From Clostridiales bacterium Firm_10 (lineage in GTDB: Bacteria > Bacillota > Clostridia > Christensenellales > Aristaeellaceae): 33,777 bases of DNA. The translations under genes and the position numbers were made by a program. Below the pieces are notes generated by a model. It saw only the letters and a program-made list of their open reading frames with translations. It had not been told where the DNA came from and ran no database searches. Location: the NCBI GenBank assembly GCA_001603025.1, contig LVAP01000063.1:1-33777 (forward strand), read 5' to 3'. Shown in pieces: positions 22,509-30,978 of the stretch (within the stretch, counting starts at the first letter, position 1; each line of letters begins with the position of its first letter).

Positions 22509-23618
22509 TCAGCTTTTCGCCGCATATTTACGCACGATAGCCCGCATTTGATCATATTTCGCCTCCATGTCGCGCACGAGCGCCATTTGATTGCGGGCAC
22601 GCACGAGATTGTGGTCCGGCGTGCGGATTTTGTAGTACAGGTCGCCGTCGATATAGTCGGTAAGGAAACGCATGGCCTGTTCGCTGGTGATGACCTTGGC
22701 GGACAGCGGCAGCATTTCAATTTCCTCCGGCGTGAGTATATCCTTCACCTCGCTGAGGAAGCCGTCCGTGAAGGCTTCGAACAGGGTCAGGTCGATGCCG
22801 ACCTTGCTGAAATCCGGATCGTCTTCAATGGCTGTGGCCGCGCCGGAACGGATGGCGTCGCCGAAGTCAAACAGCGCGGAGCCCGGCATCACGGTGTCCA
22901 GGTCGATCACACAGATCGCGCGGTGGGTGGCGTCATCGATCATCACGTTGTTGATCTTGGTGTCGTTGTGGGTCACGCGCACGGGCAGGCGGCCTGCTTC
23001 GAGCGCGAGCACGACCTCGCTCATCATGTCGCGGCGCTCGTTGAGGAAGGCGATTTCCGGGCCGAGGTCTTTGACGCGACCGGCCCTGTCCGCCGCCACG
23101 GAAGCCTGAAAAGCGGTGAACCGACGCGCCGTATGGTGGAAACCGGGAATGGTTTCGGCTAGCTCCGCGGCGGGAAAATCAGTCAGCAGACGCTGGAATT
23201 CGCCGAAAGCGCGGGCTGCTTCGCGGAAGTCTTCCGGGCGTTCGATGCGGTCGTAAGCTGTGGCGTGGGTGATGAAGTTGTAGGCGCGCCAGTAGTCGTC
23301 CGATTCGGTGCGGTGAAACAGAGCGCCGTCCGTGGTGGAAATGACGCGCAGCACGCGGCGGCGGCTGTCGACGCCCTGCGCCTGGTAGGCGCGCTCTATG
23401 TGGCGGGTCACCAGATCGATGTTCCGCATGACGCCCACGGGATCCTTGAACACATAAGTATTGATGCGCTGCAGCAAGTATTCGTTCTTCGCGCCGTCCG
23501 GCCGGCGATAGATGAGATGGTATGTGGTGTTGATGTTGCCCGCGTTGATTTCCAGGGCCTGTTCAAATTTGCCTTCAAACCGGAAATGAGGCAGAAGGGC
23601 CACTATATCGCGTGTCAT
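22509..23618 (-). CDS. NahK-like sugar kinase (phosphotransferase family), copy A
   Basis: Tandem paralogue of the downstream kinase, 369 residues, with the same blocks: LPHFRFEGKFEQALEINAG, EYLLQRINTYVFKD, the catalytic loop VTHNDTKINNVMIDD, VIDLDTVMPGSALFDFGD and IRTPDHNLVRARNQMAL. Differences cluster in the middle (residues about 100-130 and 180-205), which could shift acceptor preference. GlcNAc-1-phosphate or a related hexose-1-phosphate is the likely product by family, not shown here. Start: ATG at 23618 with AAAGGAG nine bases upstream; the longer in-frame start at 23693 falls in the promoter. First gene of a two-gene unit, divergent from the GH39-like gene. Confidence 0.87.
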   Translation of the reverse strand: MTRDIVALLPHFRFEGKFEQALEINAGNINTTYHLIYRRPDGAKNEYLLQRINTYVFKDPVGVMRNIDLVTRHIERAYQAQGVDSRRRVLRVISTTDGALFHRTESDDYWRAYNFITHATAYDRIERPEDFREAARAFGEFQRLLTDFPAAELAETIPGFHHTARRFTAFQASVAADRAGRVKDLGPEIAFLNERRDMMSEVVLALEAGRLPVRVTHNDTKINNVMIDDATHRAICVIDLDTVMPGSALFDFGDAIRSGAATAIEDDPDFSKVGIDLTLFEAFTDGFLSEVKDILTPEEIEMLPLSAKVITSEQAMRFLTDYIDGDLYYKIRTPDHNLVRARNQMALVRDMEAKYDQMRAIVRKYAAKS

Positions 23619-23664
23619 GAAAAGTAAAACTCCTTTCGGCGGGGGATGTGCGGATTCCGCCATT

Positions 23665-23693
23665 ATTCTAACCTTTTTTTGCGGGCGTGACAA
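23665..23693 (-). promoter_or_regulatory. Promoter of the kinase pair
   Basis: Minus strand: TTGTCA (23693-23688), 17-base spacer, TAGAAT (23670-23665). Its -35 lies 20 bases from the -35 of the divergent glycosidase promoter. Confidence 0.75.
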
Positions 23694-23713
23694 GCCCTTT
23701 GGCGGAAAATTGC

Positions 23714-23742
23714 TTGATAATCCACGGCTGTTTTGCTATAAT
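23714..23742 (+). promoter_or_regulatory. Promoter of the GH39-like gene
   Basis: TTGATA (23714-23719), 17-base spacer, TATAAT (23737-23742), 44 bases before the ATG. Confidence 0.85.
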
Positions 23743-23786
23743 ACGGTCATCTGGAGCGTTTTCTGGCGAACGGGAGGTGCTGTTAT

Positions 23787-25109
23787 ATGTCTGTTCTGAA
23801 GGTATTTGAAGGCGAGACGGTCGGCCCTATCAGGAAGGTGAACGGCGTGGGGCAGCCGCCCATCACAGGGGCGGCAAGTTCCAGCATGATTCATTATCTG
23901 GCGGAGGCGAACATTCCGTATTCCCGGCTGCACGACGTGGGCGGTACCTTCGGCGGCGGTCGTTTTGTGGACATTCCCAACGTATTCCCCGACTTCGACG
24001 CAGACGAGAACGATCCGGCGAGTTATACTTTCGCCTACACGGACTGGCTGTTGGCGGAGCTGGACAAATACGGCGTGGAGCCGGTGTACCGGCTGGGCGT
24101 GACCATCGAGAATGCCGTGGGCATGTATGCCAGCCCGCGCATTTATCCGCCGAAAGACTATGAAAAGTGGGCACGCGTATGCGAGCACATCATTCGCCAT
24201 TACACCGAGGGCTGGGCAAATGGCTTTCATTACCACATCGAATACTGGGAGATATGGAATGAGCCGGACAATCACTTTATCCTCAAAGGCAACATGATGT
24301 GGCAGGGCAGCGCGGAGGACTATTACCGCCTCTACGAGGTCACGGCGCGGCATCTGAAGACCTGCTTTCCGCATTTGAAAATCGGCGGTTACGCCCACTG
24401 CGGCTTCTACCACATCACCAATCCGGGCGGCGGCGCCGAGCCGGAGCGCATGCGCTATTTCATCACCTTCCTTGACGGCTTCCTGGACTGGATCTCCTCT
24501 GACGCCCACAAAGCGCCCCTTGATTTCTTCTCCTGGCACAGTTATGCCGGCATCGAAGAAACGCGGGCGCACGCGGCGTATTGCCGCAAGGTGCTGGACG
24601 AGCGGGGCTTTGCCGGCACGGAGGCGCACCTCAACGAGTGGAATCCTTCGCCCCGTGTGTTCGGGCTCATGAAGCATGCGGCGGTGGTGGGCGGCATGCT
24701 GTGCGCCCTGCAGGATATGCCGGTGGATGCCGCCATGTTTTACGACGCCCGGGTGGGCATCTCCGAATACGGCAGCCTGTTCAGCCCGGTCACCCGCGAG
24801 CCTTACGCCGACTACGACGCCTTCGTGCTGTTCGGCCGGCTGCTGAAGCTGGGCGAACAGGTGCGTGCAGAGTTGGATGAGCCGGGCGTGTACGCCGTGG
24901 CGGCAGAGGCGGGAACGCAGCGCGGCATGATGGCGGTCAACACCACGGAAAAAGAGAAAACCCTCTTCCTGGAGGGCATCGATCTGGTCCGCGTGACCTG
25001 TGAAGTGACGGACGCGCATCGCCGCCTGGAGAAGGCGGCCCTGATTCGCGGCGGCGCGCTGCACCTGCCCCCGGAGAGCCTGGCCTGGCTCGAGTGGACG
25101 GTGTGTTAA
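23787..25109 (+). CDS. GH39-like glycoside hydrolase
   Basis: Intracellular (no signal peptide) retaining glycosidase of clan GH-A, 440 residues. The acid/base is E159 in YWEIWNEPD and the nucleophile is probably E284 in HLNEWNPSPR; SRLHDVGGTFGGG and DFFSWHSYAG also fit GH39. The C-terminal ~100 residues read as the usual beta-sandwich. GH39 covers beta-xylosidases and alpha-L-iduronidases; which sugar is cleaved cannot be told. It lacks close membership of a textbook subfamily as far as I can see. GGGAGG lies nine bases before the ATG. Divergent from the two NahK-like kinases, so it may supply their sugar. Confidence 0.85.
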   Translation: MSVLKVFEGETVGPIRKVNGVGQPPITGAASSSMIHYLAEANIPYSRLHDVGGTFGGGRFVDIPNVFPDFDADENDPASYTFAYTDWLLAELDKYGVEPVYRLGVTIENAVGMYASPRIYPPKDYEKWARVCEHIIRHYTEGWANGFHYHIEYWEIWNEPDNHFILKGNMMWQGSAEDYYRLYEVTARHLKTCFPHLKIGGYAHCGFYHITNPGGGAEPERMRYFITFLDGFLDWISSDAHKAPLDFFSWHSYAGIEETRAHAAYCRKVLDERGFAGTEAHLNEWNPSPRVFGLMKHAAVVGGMLCALQDMPVDAAMFYDARVGISEYGSLFSPVTREPYADYDAFVLFGRLLKLGEQVRAELDEPGVYAVAAEAGTQRGMMAVNTTEKEKTLFLEGIDLVRVTCEVTDAHRRLEKAALIRGGALHLPPESLAWLEWTVC

Positions 25110-25124
25110 TTGTCTGCACAGCAA

Positions 25125-25153
25125 TTGACTTTATATCCCCCGTGAGGTATACT
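25125..25153 (+). promoter_or_regulatory. Promoter of the rplU operon
   Basis: TTGACT (25125-25130), 17-base spacer, TATACT (25148-25153), about 100 bases upstream of rplU. Confidence 0.85.
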
Positions 25154-25159
25154 ATACGG

Positions 25160-25240
25160 GTGATCCGCACGGAGCAGGCCAGAGCAGGGCTCTCAGAAAG
25201 CGCATAAGCGTGCCTGCATTCGGCGAGACTTTGTAAGGAG
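25160..25240 (+). promoter_or_regulatory. Putative L21 leader
   Basis: The untranslated leader between promoter and rplU has pairing arms GCACG and CGTGC around a smaller AGAGC/GCTCT hairpin. Firmicute rplU transcripts usually carry a structured L21 leader that binds L21 or L27-operon product for autoregulation. The position fits; I could not check it against the covariance model. Confidence 0.5.
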
Positions 25241-25252
25241 GTGCAACGCAAG

Positions 25253-25561
25253 ATGTATGCAGTCATTAAGACGGGTGGTAAGCAGTACCGTGTTCAGCAG
25301 GGCGATGTGATCTATGTCGAGAAGCTCGATGTGGAGGAAGGCAGCGCCGTGAACTTCGACGTTCTGATGCTGGGCAATGATGACAACGTCGCGATCGGCA
25401 CGCCCGTGGTTGAGGGCGCGAAGGTTGAGGGCAAGGTTCTCAGCCAGCTCAAGAGCGCGAAGGTCGTCGTGTACAAGTACAAGGCCAAGAAGAACGAGCG
25501 CAAGAAGCAGGGCCATCGTCAGCCGTATACCAAGGTTGAGATCACGGCTGTTCAGGGCTGA
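25253..25561 (+). CDS. rplU: 50S ribosomal protein L21
   Basis: Binds 23S rRNA in the large subunit. 102 residues: [20 protein letters not shown] at the start, [20 protein letters not shown], and the basic tail [20 protein letters not shown], all diagnostic. AAGGAGGT lies ten bases before the ATG at 25253; a start four codons earlier would overlap that site. First gene of the rplU-prp-rpmA operon. Confidence 0.98.
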   Translation: MYAVIKTGGKQYRVQQGDVIYVEKLDVEEGSAVNFDVLMLGNDDNVAIGTPVVEGAKVEGKVLSQLKSAKVVVYKYKAKKNERKKQGHRQPYTKVEITAVQG

Positions 25562-25563
25562 TC

Positions 25564-25902
25564 ATGATCAGGGTTGCCTTCTTCCGCAAGGGAGGCAGGA
25601 TCATCGGCTTTGAGTCGGAAGGACATGCCGGATATGCTGAAAGCGGCAGCGACATCGTCTGCGCTGCGGTTTCAGCGCTTCTGATCACCTGTGCGAACGG
25701 GCTGGAATCAATCGTTTGCGCGAAACCGGTCATCCGTCAGGATGATGATGCAGGCTATCTGAAGGCGGAGCTTCCGGAAGATCTCGACGAGGCTCACCTG
25801 CGCGACGCGGGCCTGGTGCTCGCCGTCACGGAACAGGGGCTTCAAGGCATCGCTGGACAATATCCCGGATACGTCCGGGTATCAACGAAGAACAGGAGGT
25901 AG
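25564..25902 (+). CDS. prp: Ribosomal-processing cysteine protease Prp
   Basis: Cleaves the N-terminal leader of L27 in Firmicutes. 112 residues with the catalytic pair H21 (GHAGYAESGSD) and C33 (IVCAAVSAL), and family end LRDAGLVLAVTEQGLQGIA. It begins two bases after the rplU stop and its own stop lies inside the rpmA Shine-Dalgarno region. Its substrate, an L27 with the leader, is encoded next. Confidence 0.95.
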   Translation: MIRVAFFRKGGRIIGFESEGHAGYAESGSDIVCAAVSALLITCANGLESIVCAKPVIRQDDDAGYLKAELPEDLDEAHLRDAGLVLAVTEQGLQGIAGQYPGYVRVSTKNRR

Positions 25903-25908
25903 TGCACC

Positions 25909-26205
25909 ATGATTATCATGAATTTGCAGCTGTTCGCTCATAAAAAAGGTATGGGCAGCTCCCGCAACGGCCGCGATTCCCATGCGCAGCGCCTGGGTAC
26001 CAAGCGCGCCGATGGTCAGTTCGTTCTGGCCGGCAATATTCTGGTTCGTCAGCGCGGCACTGTCATTCATCCCGGCCTGAACGTGGGCATCGGTGACGAT
26101 GACACGCTGTACGCCAAGATCGATGGCGTCGTGAGGTTTGAGCGCAAGGACAAGAAGCGCAAGCAGGTCAGCATCTATCCGAAGGCTGAGGTTGCCGCGG
26201 AATAA
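25909..26205 (+). CDS. rpmA: 50S ribosomal protein L27 with Prp-cleaved leader
   Basis: Large-subunit protein near the peptidyl-transferase centre. 98 residues. The start [20 protein letters not shown] carries the Firmicute leader; Prp should cut after Phe9 to expose AHKKG. Then [16 protein letters not shown] and [11 protein letters not shown] follow, all L27. ATG at 25909 has AGGAGG nine bases upstream; a second ATG three codons later would also leave a complete leader. Confidence 0.97.
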   Translation: MIIMNLQLFAHKKGMGSSRNGRDSHAQRLGTKRADGQFVLAGNILVRQRGTVIHPGLNVGIGDDDTLYAKIDGVVRFERKDKKRKQVSIYPKAEVAAE

Positions 26206-26222
26206 TCCATTGCACGAGAATC

Positions 26223-26254
26223 AACCCGTCCGGCTGTGTGGCCGGGCGGGTTTT
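26223..26254 (+). terminator. Terminator of the rplU operon
   Basis: AACCCGTCCGGC pairs with GCCGGGCGGGTT around TGTGTG, then TTTT. It ends the L21-Prp-L27 unit without obg. Confidence 0.9.
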
Positions 26255-26276
26255 CTGTAGCACAAGGGAAAAAGGC

Positions 26277-27137
26277 ATGGAGATTGAAAGAATATCGCGG
26301 AACGCCGTGCGTTTTTCGGGCGTATGCTTCGATCCACAGCTGGTGCTGATTGACAGCGCGCAGGTGTTTCACTGGCGCGCGGAAGGCCCGGCGTTCGAGG
26401 GCGTGTCAGGCGGGCGCACCGCGCGGCTGACGCCGGAAGGAGACGGCTTCCTGCTTGAGAAATGCGCGGATGGCGAGGAGACTTACTGGACGCGCTATTT
26501 CGATTTGACGCGCGATTACGAGGCGCTCAGGCGGGACGCTGCCCTCTGTCCGGCGGCGCTGGAAGCCCTCGAGAAGCTGCCGGGTATGCGTATCCTTCGC
26601 CAGCCCGCATGGGAGGCGCTGGTGGCGTTCATCGTGTCGGCCAACAACAACGTGGGGCGCATCCGCAGGATCGTGCGCGCGCTGATCGACGAGTTGGGAG
26701 AAAACGGCGCGTTTCCCACGCCGGGGATACTGGCCGCTGCCGGTGAGGAGAAGCTGCGCAGACTGGGCTGCGGCTATCGCGCGCCTTTTCTGATCGGATC
26801 GGCACGGATGGTCGCGGAGGGTTTCAGCCTCGAAAGCCTCGCTGAGATATCATACGAGGAAGCGCATGCCGAATTGCTTCGCCTGCCCGGCGTGGGCGAC
26901 AAGGTGGCCGACTGTGTGCAGCTGTTCGGACTGGGACAAAGCGAGGCGTTTCCTGTGGACGTGTGGGTGGAACGCGCGATGCGGCAGTGGGTCGCACCGG
27001 AAGCGCGGAATAAGAAGGAGATTCGCCGGGCCGCGCATGCGCTGTTTGGCGACAGCGCGGGGCTCATTCAGCAGAGCCTGTTTCACTGTGCGCGCATGGG
27101 ACTGATTTCGCTGGATGCTCCGCAAAAAAACGCTTGA
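26277..27137 (+). CDS. ogg: 8-oxoguanine DNA glycosylase, Ogg1 type
   Basis: Bifunctional base-excision repair enzyme that removes 8-oxoguanine. 286 residues. N-terminal OGG domain (VLIDSAQVFHWR near 22-33), the helical core WEALVAFIVSANNNVGRIRR, and the HhH-GPD motif LPGVGDKVADCVQLFGLGQS with K209 as nucleophile and D228 in PVDVWV. This is the eukaryote-like clostridial form, not MutM. Start: ATG at 26277; the Shine-Dalgarno AAAAAGG is moderate, and the longer start at 26238 overlaps the terminator. Downstream of the L27 terminator, so likely its own or read-through transcription. Confidence 0.93.
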   Translation: MEIERISRNAVRFSGVCFDPQLVLIDSAQVFHWRAEGPAFEGVSGGRTARLTPEGDGFLLEKCADGEETYWTRYFDLTRDYEALRRDAALCPAALEALEKLPGMRILRQPAWEALVAFIVSANNNVGRIRRIVRALIDELGENGAFPTPGILAAAGEEKLRRLGCGYRAPFLIGSARMVAEGFSLESLAEISYEEAHAELLRLPGVGDKVADCVQLFGLGQSEAFPVDVWVERAMRQWVAPEARNKKEIRRAAHALFGDSAGLIQQSLFHCARMGLISLDAPQKNA

Positions 27138-27172
27138 CACAGACGAGGCGGGAGTTCAGGATCGCCGGTGGA

Positions 27173-27187
27173 GCAACTTTAAGTTGC
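27173..27187. promoter_or_regulatory. Palindrome upstream of the XRE-GyrI-like gene
   Basis: GCAACTT-T-AAGTTGC is a perfect 7-base inverted repeat with one central base, 129 bases before the gene. No convincing promoter pair is visible in 27138-27315; a TTGACA at 27134 has no matching -10. Confidence 0.4.
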
Positions 27188-27315
27188 GCAATTCTTCAAA
27201 AAAGCGCCTGTAGGTTGGTGGAGAGCGCGACACCCTTGTGTTAATCTATACTTGCGACGCGGAGCAAAAGGCATGTGCCAAGGAAAGCAGAGTATGATTC
27301 CAAGGAGGGTCAACT

Positions 27316-27984
27316 ATGGGTTTTGGAAAGAATCTTCAATATTTCCGCCAACTTCACGCAAATATGACGCAGGAGGCACTGGCAGAACGATTGAGCGTGA
27401 GCCGCCAGACCGTCTCGAAGTGGGAGATGGATGCGGCCAATCCTGAAATGGATAAGGCGCTTGAGCTGTGCAGGGTGTTCAACTGTTCGCTGGACAATCT
27501 TTTCAGGGATGAAATGGATAAGCGCAGCAGCGCTTATACGGATTTGCGCGTCGAAGAGGTTCCGGGATTCCGTTATGTGGAGCATACGGTTGTCAGTACA
27601 GATCCGGAGAGCGACGCACTGGACAGGGTGTTCAGATATGCGAAGGAGAATGGGGTCGAGAATCCAAGAGTGGTCGGATGGGATTTTCCGAATTTGTCCG
27701 TTGAGCAGGTCAACGTGTTTAAAATGCATGGATACACGGCGGCATGGATACTGCCCGATGGAATCACTCCGGAAGGACTGGAGATCAAGGAACAGGCCAG
27801 GCATAAATATGCCGCGATACACATTGACAGGCCGTTTGACAATCCTTTTGTCACCATCCCGGGCGCATATCATACGTTGGGGGATTATATGCGAACGAAC
27901 GGCCTGAAGCACGTGGAGAACGGCGTAATTCCCTGTTTTGAGACGGCCGGCGACTGTATGGATGTCTATTTGGCCTGCGAATAG
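27316..27984 (+). CDS. XRE-family regulator with GyrI-like effector domain
   Basis: Transcription regulator, 222 residues. N-terminal helix-turn-helix (about 5-62; MTQEALAERLSVSRQTVSKW) followed by a GyrI-like/AraC effector-binding domain (about 75-222, with VVGWDFPNLSVEQVNVFKMH and CFETAGDCMDVYLACE). The combination resembles multidrug- or small-molecule-sensing regulators of Firmicutes. AAGGAGG lies nine bases before the ATG. No obvious target gene is next to it; the upstream palindrome may be an autoregulatory site. Somewhat A+T richer than the neighbouring genes. Terminator follows. Confidence 0.9.
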   Translation: MGFGKNLQYFRQLHANMTQEALAERLSVSRQTVSKWEMDAANPEMDKALELCRVFNCSLDNLFRDEMDKRSSAYTDLRVEEVPGFRYVEHTVVSTDPESDALDRVFRYAKENGVENPRVVGWDFPNLSVEQVNVFKMHGYTAAWILPDGITPEGLEIKEQARHKYAAIHIDRPFDNPFVTIPGAYHTLGDYMRTNGLKHVENGVIPCFETAGDCMDVYLACE

Positions 27985-28004
27985 CGAATGAACCGGAAAG
28001 GAAA

Positions 28005-28035
28005 GCCGGAGCGCCGATGAAGCGCTCCGGCTTTT
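28005..28035. terminator. Bidirectional terminator between convergent genes
   Basis: Perfect stem GCCGGAGCGC/GCGCTCCGGC with a seven-base loop. TTTTGT follows on the plus strand and TTTCCTTTCC on the minus strand, so it can serve both the regulator and the Ig-repeat gene. Confidence 0.88.
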
Positions 28036-28049
28036 GTCTGTTATGCAGG

Positions 28050-30944
28050 TTATCCGAATGTCTTTACCCTCCGGGGCACATAGCCCTGGGAGGAATAGAA
28101 GGCCACGTCCTTGATGGAGCAGATGACCGTGCTGCCGTCGCCTCCCTGCTCGATGACCATGAACTGGGTCTTCTCCGCGTTCATCCAGTACAGGAACATC
28201 ACCACATGGCTCTTGGCCAGCACGAAGTGGTCGCCGGGCCGCAGCTGGTCGTAGCCGGAGAGCGTCTTGTAGTAGGAAGAAGTGTTCATGGTGTAGGTCT
28301 TCAGGAAGGAGGCGGGATGGTTCATGCCGAACGTCGCCATGTTCACAAATGATGAACAGTCGCAGCCCACATACGAACCGTTGAGCAGGTTGCTCTGGTT
28401 GAGCATGTAGTAGCTGCCGTTCTTGGTGTAGCGGTTTTCGGCAAGCGCTTTATCCACGTTGTAATTGCGGTTTGCCCAGTTGCCGTTTTTGCCCTGCTGG
28501 GTGTAAGGCAGGCCATAGTAGACGATGCCGGGCAGATAGCGCTTCTCCGCGAACTTTACCGTCCAGTACTCCTGTTTGGCCGGCGTCATCCAGGGGAAGG
28601 CCTGCATCGCGAAGGCGCGTTTGATGATGGCCTGGCGTTCGTTGACCTCGCTGGAGGAGATCTGGCCGGTCACGCCGAGGGAGGCGATCACATCCAGCGC
28701 GGAATCCCGGATGGCGTTGATCTTGGCCATGTTCTTGCTGATGTCCGATATGCCCGTGGTGCGTTCCGGAATGACGCCGGACACCTGCACGGACGTTACA
28801 GCCACCTGGCACTGGCTCTTGACGCCGTTCGAGGCGGCGGCGGTGACGTAGGTTGTGCCGATGGCGACGGCCTTTACACGGCCGGTCTCATCCACCGTGG
28901 CGACAGCCGGATTGGCGGAAGACCAGCTGATGGCCTGCGGCGCGCCGGAGGGGAACACGGAGGCGGTCAGCTGCTGCTCGTTGCCTTTGCCCAGATACAG
29001 CGAATGAGAGCTCAGATTGACGGAACCGGGCGTGGTGTCGTCGTATACGGCGATAGTCATCCTGGCGACGACGTTGCTGTCCTTGATCGAGCGCGCGGTA
29101 ATGGTGACGACGCCGGTTTTGGAAGAGGCGGTCACATTCCCGTTTTCATCCACCGAGGCGATGGAGGAATCGGAGCTGGACCAGCTGCAGAGTACGCTGG
29201 CGTCAGCAGGCGTGGGCTGCAGGCACAGCGTCGTGGATTTGCCCTTGTAAACCGCCAAGTGCGGCACGGTGAAGGCGAGGGAGGCAGGAGCGGGCTTGTT
29301 GGTCACGACCACCTTGACGCGCACGTATTTCTTGGAGGAGTAGGTCGAAGTGGCGTAGATCCAGGCGGAGCCGGCGTGCTGGCCGGTCACAACGCCGTCC
29401 GAAGTGACCGTGGCCACCGAAGTGCGGCTGCTCTTCCAGGTCACTGTCTGGGTGGCGGTGCCGGGTTCGACGACGGGCTTCAGCCTGATCTGCTGGCCGT
29501 TTTCCAGCGAAATATCCCCGGTCACGCCGCTGAAGGAGATGTGGTCGGGCATCTTGCTGTCGATGACGTTGAGCACGAACGTCTGCTTGACGCGGCTGTC
29601 GCGCCGGGAGGAGCAGGTGATGGTGACGGTGCCCACTCGGCGCGCTGTGACGAGGCCGTTCTCATCCACGCGGGCGATCGAGCTGCTGCTCGTCTTCCAG
29701 CGGAATTCCTTGCTGCGCTTCTCGCCGATGGGGTAAGTGGTGGGCGTGATCTGGAGGCTGTCGGTGATCTCGATGGTGCTCGCGGGCGCGCTCAGAGAGA
29801 TTGAGTCGGGCGCGGGCAGGTTGACCACGTTGACAGTCAGCTCAACCTTCACCAGCTTGTTTATCACGGATGTCGCGGTAATCCGTGCGGTGCCGGCACG
29901 CCTGGCGAGGATGACGCCATTCTCGTCCACACTGACGATGGAGGACCGGTTGGACGACCACTTGACAGCCTGGTTTCTGTCGGCCGGATAGACGGACGAG
30001 GTGAGCGCCATCACGTCCATGGGGTTGAGGGTGATGGTGTCGCTGCTGGTGTTGAGCTTGATGTAATAGGGGGAATCCGGGGTGACGACGAGGATTTTGC
30101 GCGTCGCCCGGATGCGGCTGTTCTGCTTGGAGGCGCAGGTGATGGTGACATAGCCGGTGCCCTTCGCCGTGACCAGGCCGTTCTCGTTCACTGTGGCGAT
30201 GCGCGAGGAGGAACTTCTCCACGTGAAGAAGCTGCACACCTGCTCGCCCGCGGGCTCGGTGACCGGGGAGAGCTGCATCGTGGTGCCGGTGACCATATAG
30301 GTGGTGTCGGGCTTGAGGCTGATGGCCTCAGGCGAGGGATACTGATTCACCGTCACGGTGAATGCTGCGTAAACGTCGTTGCTGCGTCGCGACGTACAGG
30401 TGATCACGGCCGTGCCGCCCCGCTTGGCCACGACATGCCCGTTGGAGTTGACCGAAGCAACAGAGCCGTTGCTGCTGCGCCAGCGGATTCTCTGGTCCGC
30501 AATGGCGGGAGAGATCGTGGGCGTGAGCGTGAACTCGGTGTAGCGTTCAACGGTGACAGCCGTGCCTTTATCGAGCGTGATGCTCTCGGGAATGCGCGTG
30601 TCCTTCACCACGACAGTGCACGTGGCGGAAGCCTCCGTGCCGCGCAGTGTGGCAGTGATGGTGGCGGTGCCCGGTTTGCGCCCGGTGACGGTGCCGTTGG
30701 ACGACACGCGTGCGACATGGGTGTCCGAACTCGTAAAGGTATAGCGGGCCCGATCCACCTCCGGCGTTACCGTGGGGATCAGTTGACCGCCCTTGCTGCT
30801 CTCCGCAAGATTGATTTCTATGGCGCTGACATTCAGCGAGACGTGAGAAGGTGTTTCTCCGTCTGCCAGCGCCGGCGCCGAGAAAGCCAGCGCGGCGCAC
30901 AGCAAAGTCAGCACTATGGCACACAGCCTGACAGCTCTGTTCAT
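28050..30944 (-). CDS. Secreted protein with eight Big_2 repeats and NlpC/P60-like peptidase domain
   Basis: Cell-surface or secreted protein, 964 residues. Signal peptide (cleaved near ALADGE, about residue 28). Residues about 30-720 hold eight bacterial Ig-like (Big_2) domains of about 86 residues, each with a phrase like GLVTARRVGTVTITCSSRRD and each ending in a strand like TVNVVN. The C-terminal ~245 residues form a different domain: DCSSFVNMATFG (C863) and SHVVMFLYW (H913) with IEQGGDG fit an NlpC/P60-type cysteine peptidase, expected to cut peptidoglycan stems. No sortase motif. Start: ATG at 30944 with GGAGGGG eight bases upstream; an ATG five codons earlier overlaps that site. An operator-like dyad lies in its promoter. 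Confidence 0.88.
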   Translation of the reverse strand: MNRAVRLCAIVLTLLCAALAFSAPALADGETPSHVSLNVSAIEINLAESSKGGQLIPTVTPEVDRARYTFTSSDTHVARVSSNGTVTGRKPGTATITATLRGTEASATCTVVVKDTRIPESITLDKGTAVTVERYTEFTLTPTISPAIADQRIRWRSSNGSVASVNSNGHVVAKRGGTAVITCTSRRSNDVYAAFTVTVNQYPSPEAISLKPDTTYMVTGTTMQLSPVTEPAGEQVCSFFTWRSSSSRIATVNENGLVTAKGTGYVTITCASKQNSRIRATRKILVVTPDSPYYIKLNTSSDTITLNPMDVMALTSSVYPADRNQAVKWSSNRSSIVSVDENGVILARRAGTARITATSVINKLVKVELTVNVVNLPAPDSISLSAPASTIEITDSLQITPTTYPIGEKRSKEFRWKTSSSSIARVDENGLVTARRVGTVTITCSSRRDSRVKQTFVLNVIDSKMPDHISFSGVTGDISLENGQQIRLKPVVEPGTATQTVTWKSSRTSVATVTSDGVVTGQHAGSAWIYATSTYSSKKYVRVKVVVTNKPAPASLAFTVPHLAVYKGKSTTLCLQPTPADASVLCSWSSSDSSIASVDENGNVTASSKTGVVTITARSIKDSNVVARMTIAVYDDTTPGSVNLSSHSLYLGKGNEQQLTASVFPSGAPQAISWSSANPAVATVDETGRVKAVAIGTTYVTAAASNGVKSQCQVAVTSVQVSGVIPERTTGISDISKNMAKINAIRDSALDVIASLGVTGQISSSEVNERQAIIKRAFAMQAFPWMTPAKQEYWTVKFAEKRYLPGIVYYGLPYTQQGKNGNWANRNYNVDKALAENRYTKNGSYYMLNQSNLLNGSYVGCDCSSFVNMATFGMNHPASFLKTYTMNTSSYYKTLSGYDQLRPGDHFVLAKSHVVMFLYWMNAEKTQFMVIEQGGDGSTVICSIKDVAFYSSQGYVPRRVKTFG

Positions 30945-30978
30945 AGCATACCCCTCCATGTATTATTTCACAATATAC

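Noticed and set aside
21367-23618. Aminoglycoside resistance genes
   Set aside because: The fold family matches, but the whole-length pattern follows N-acetylhexosamine kinases, not APH enzymes.
27134-27170. Promoter TTGACA after the ogg stop
   Set aside because: A perfect -35 but no -10 within 15-19 bases.
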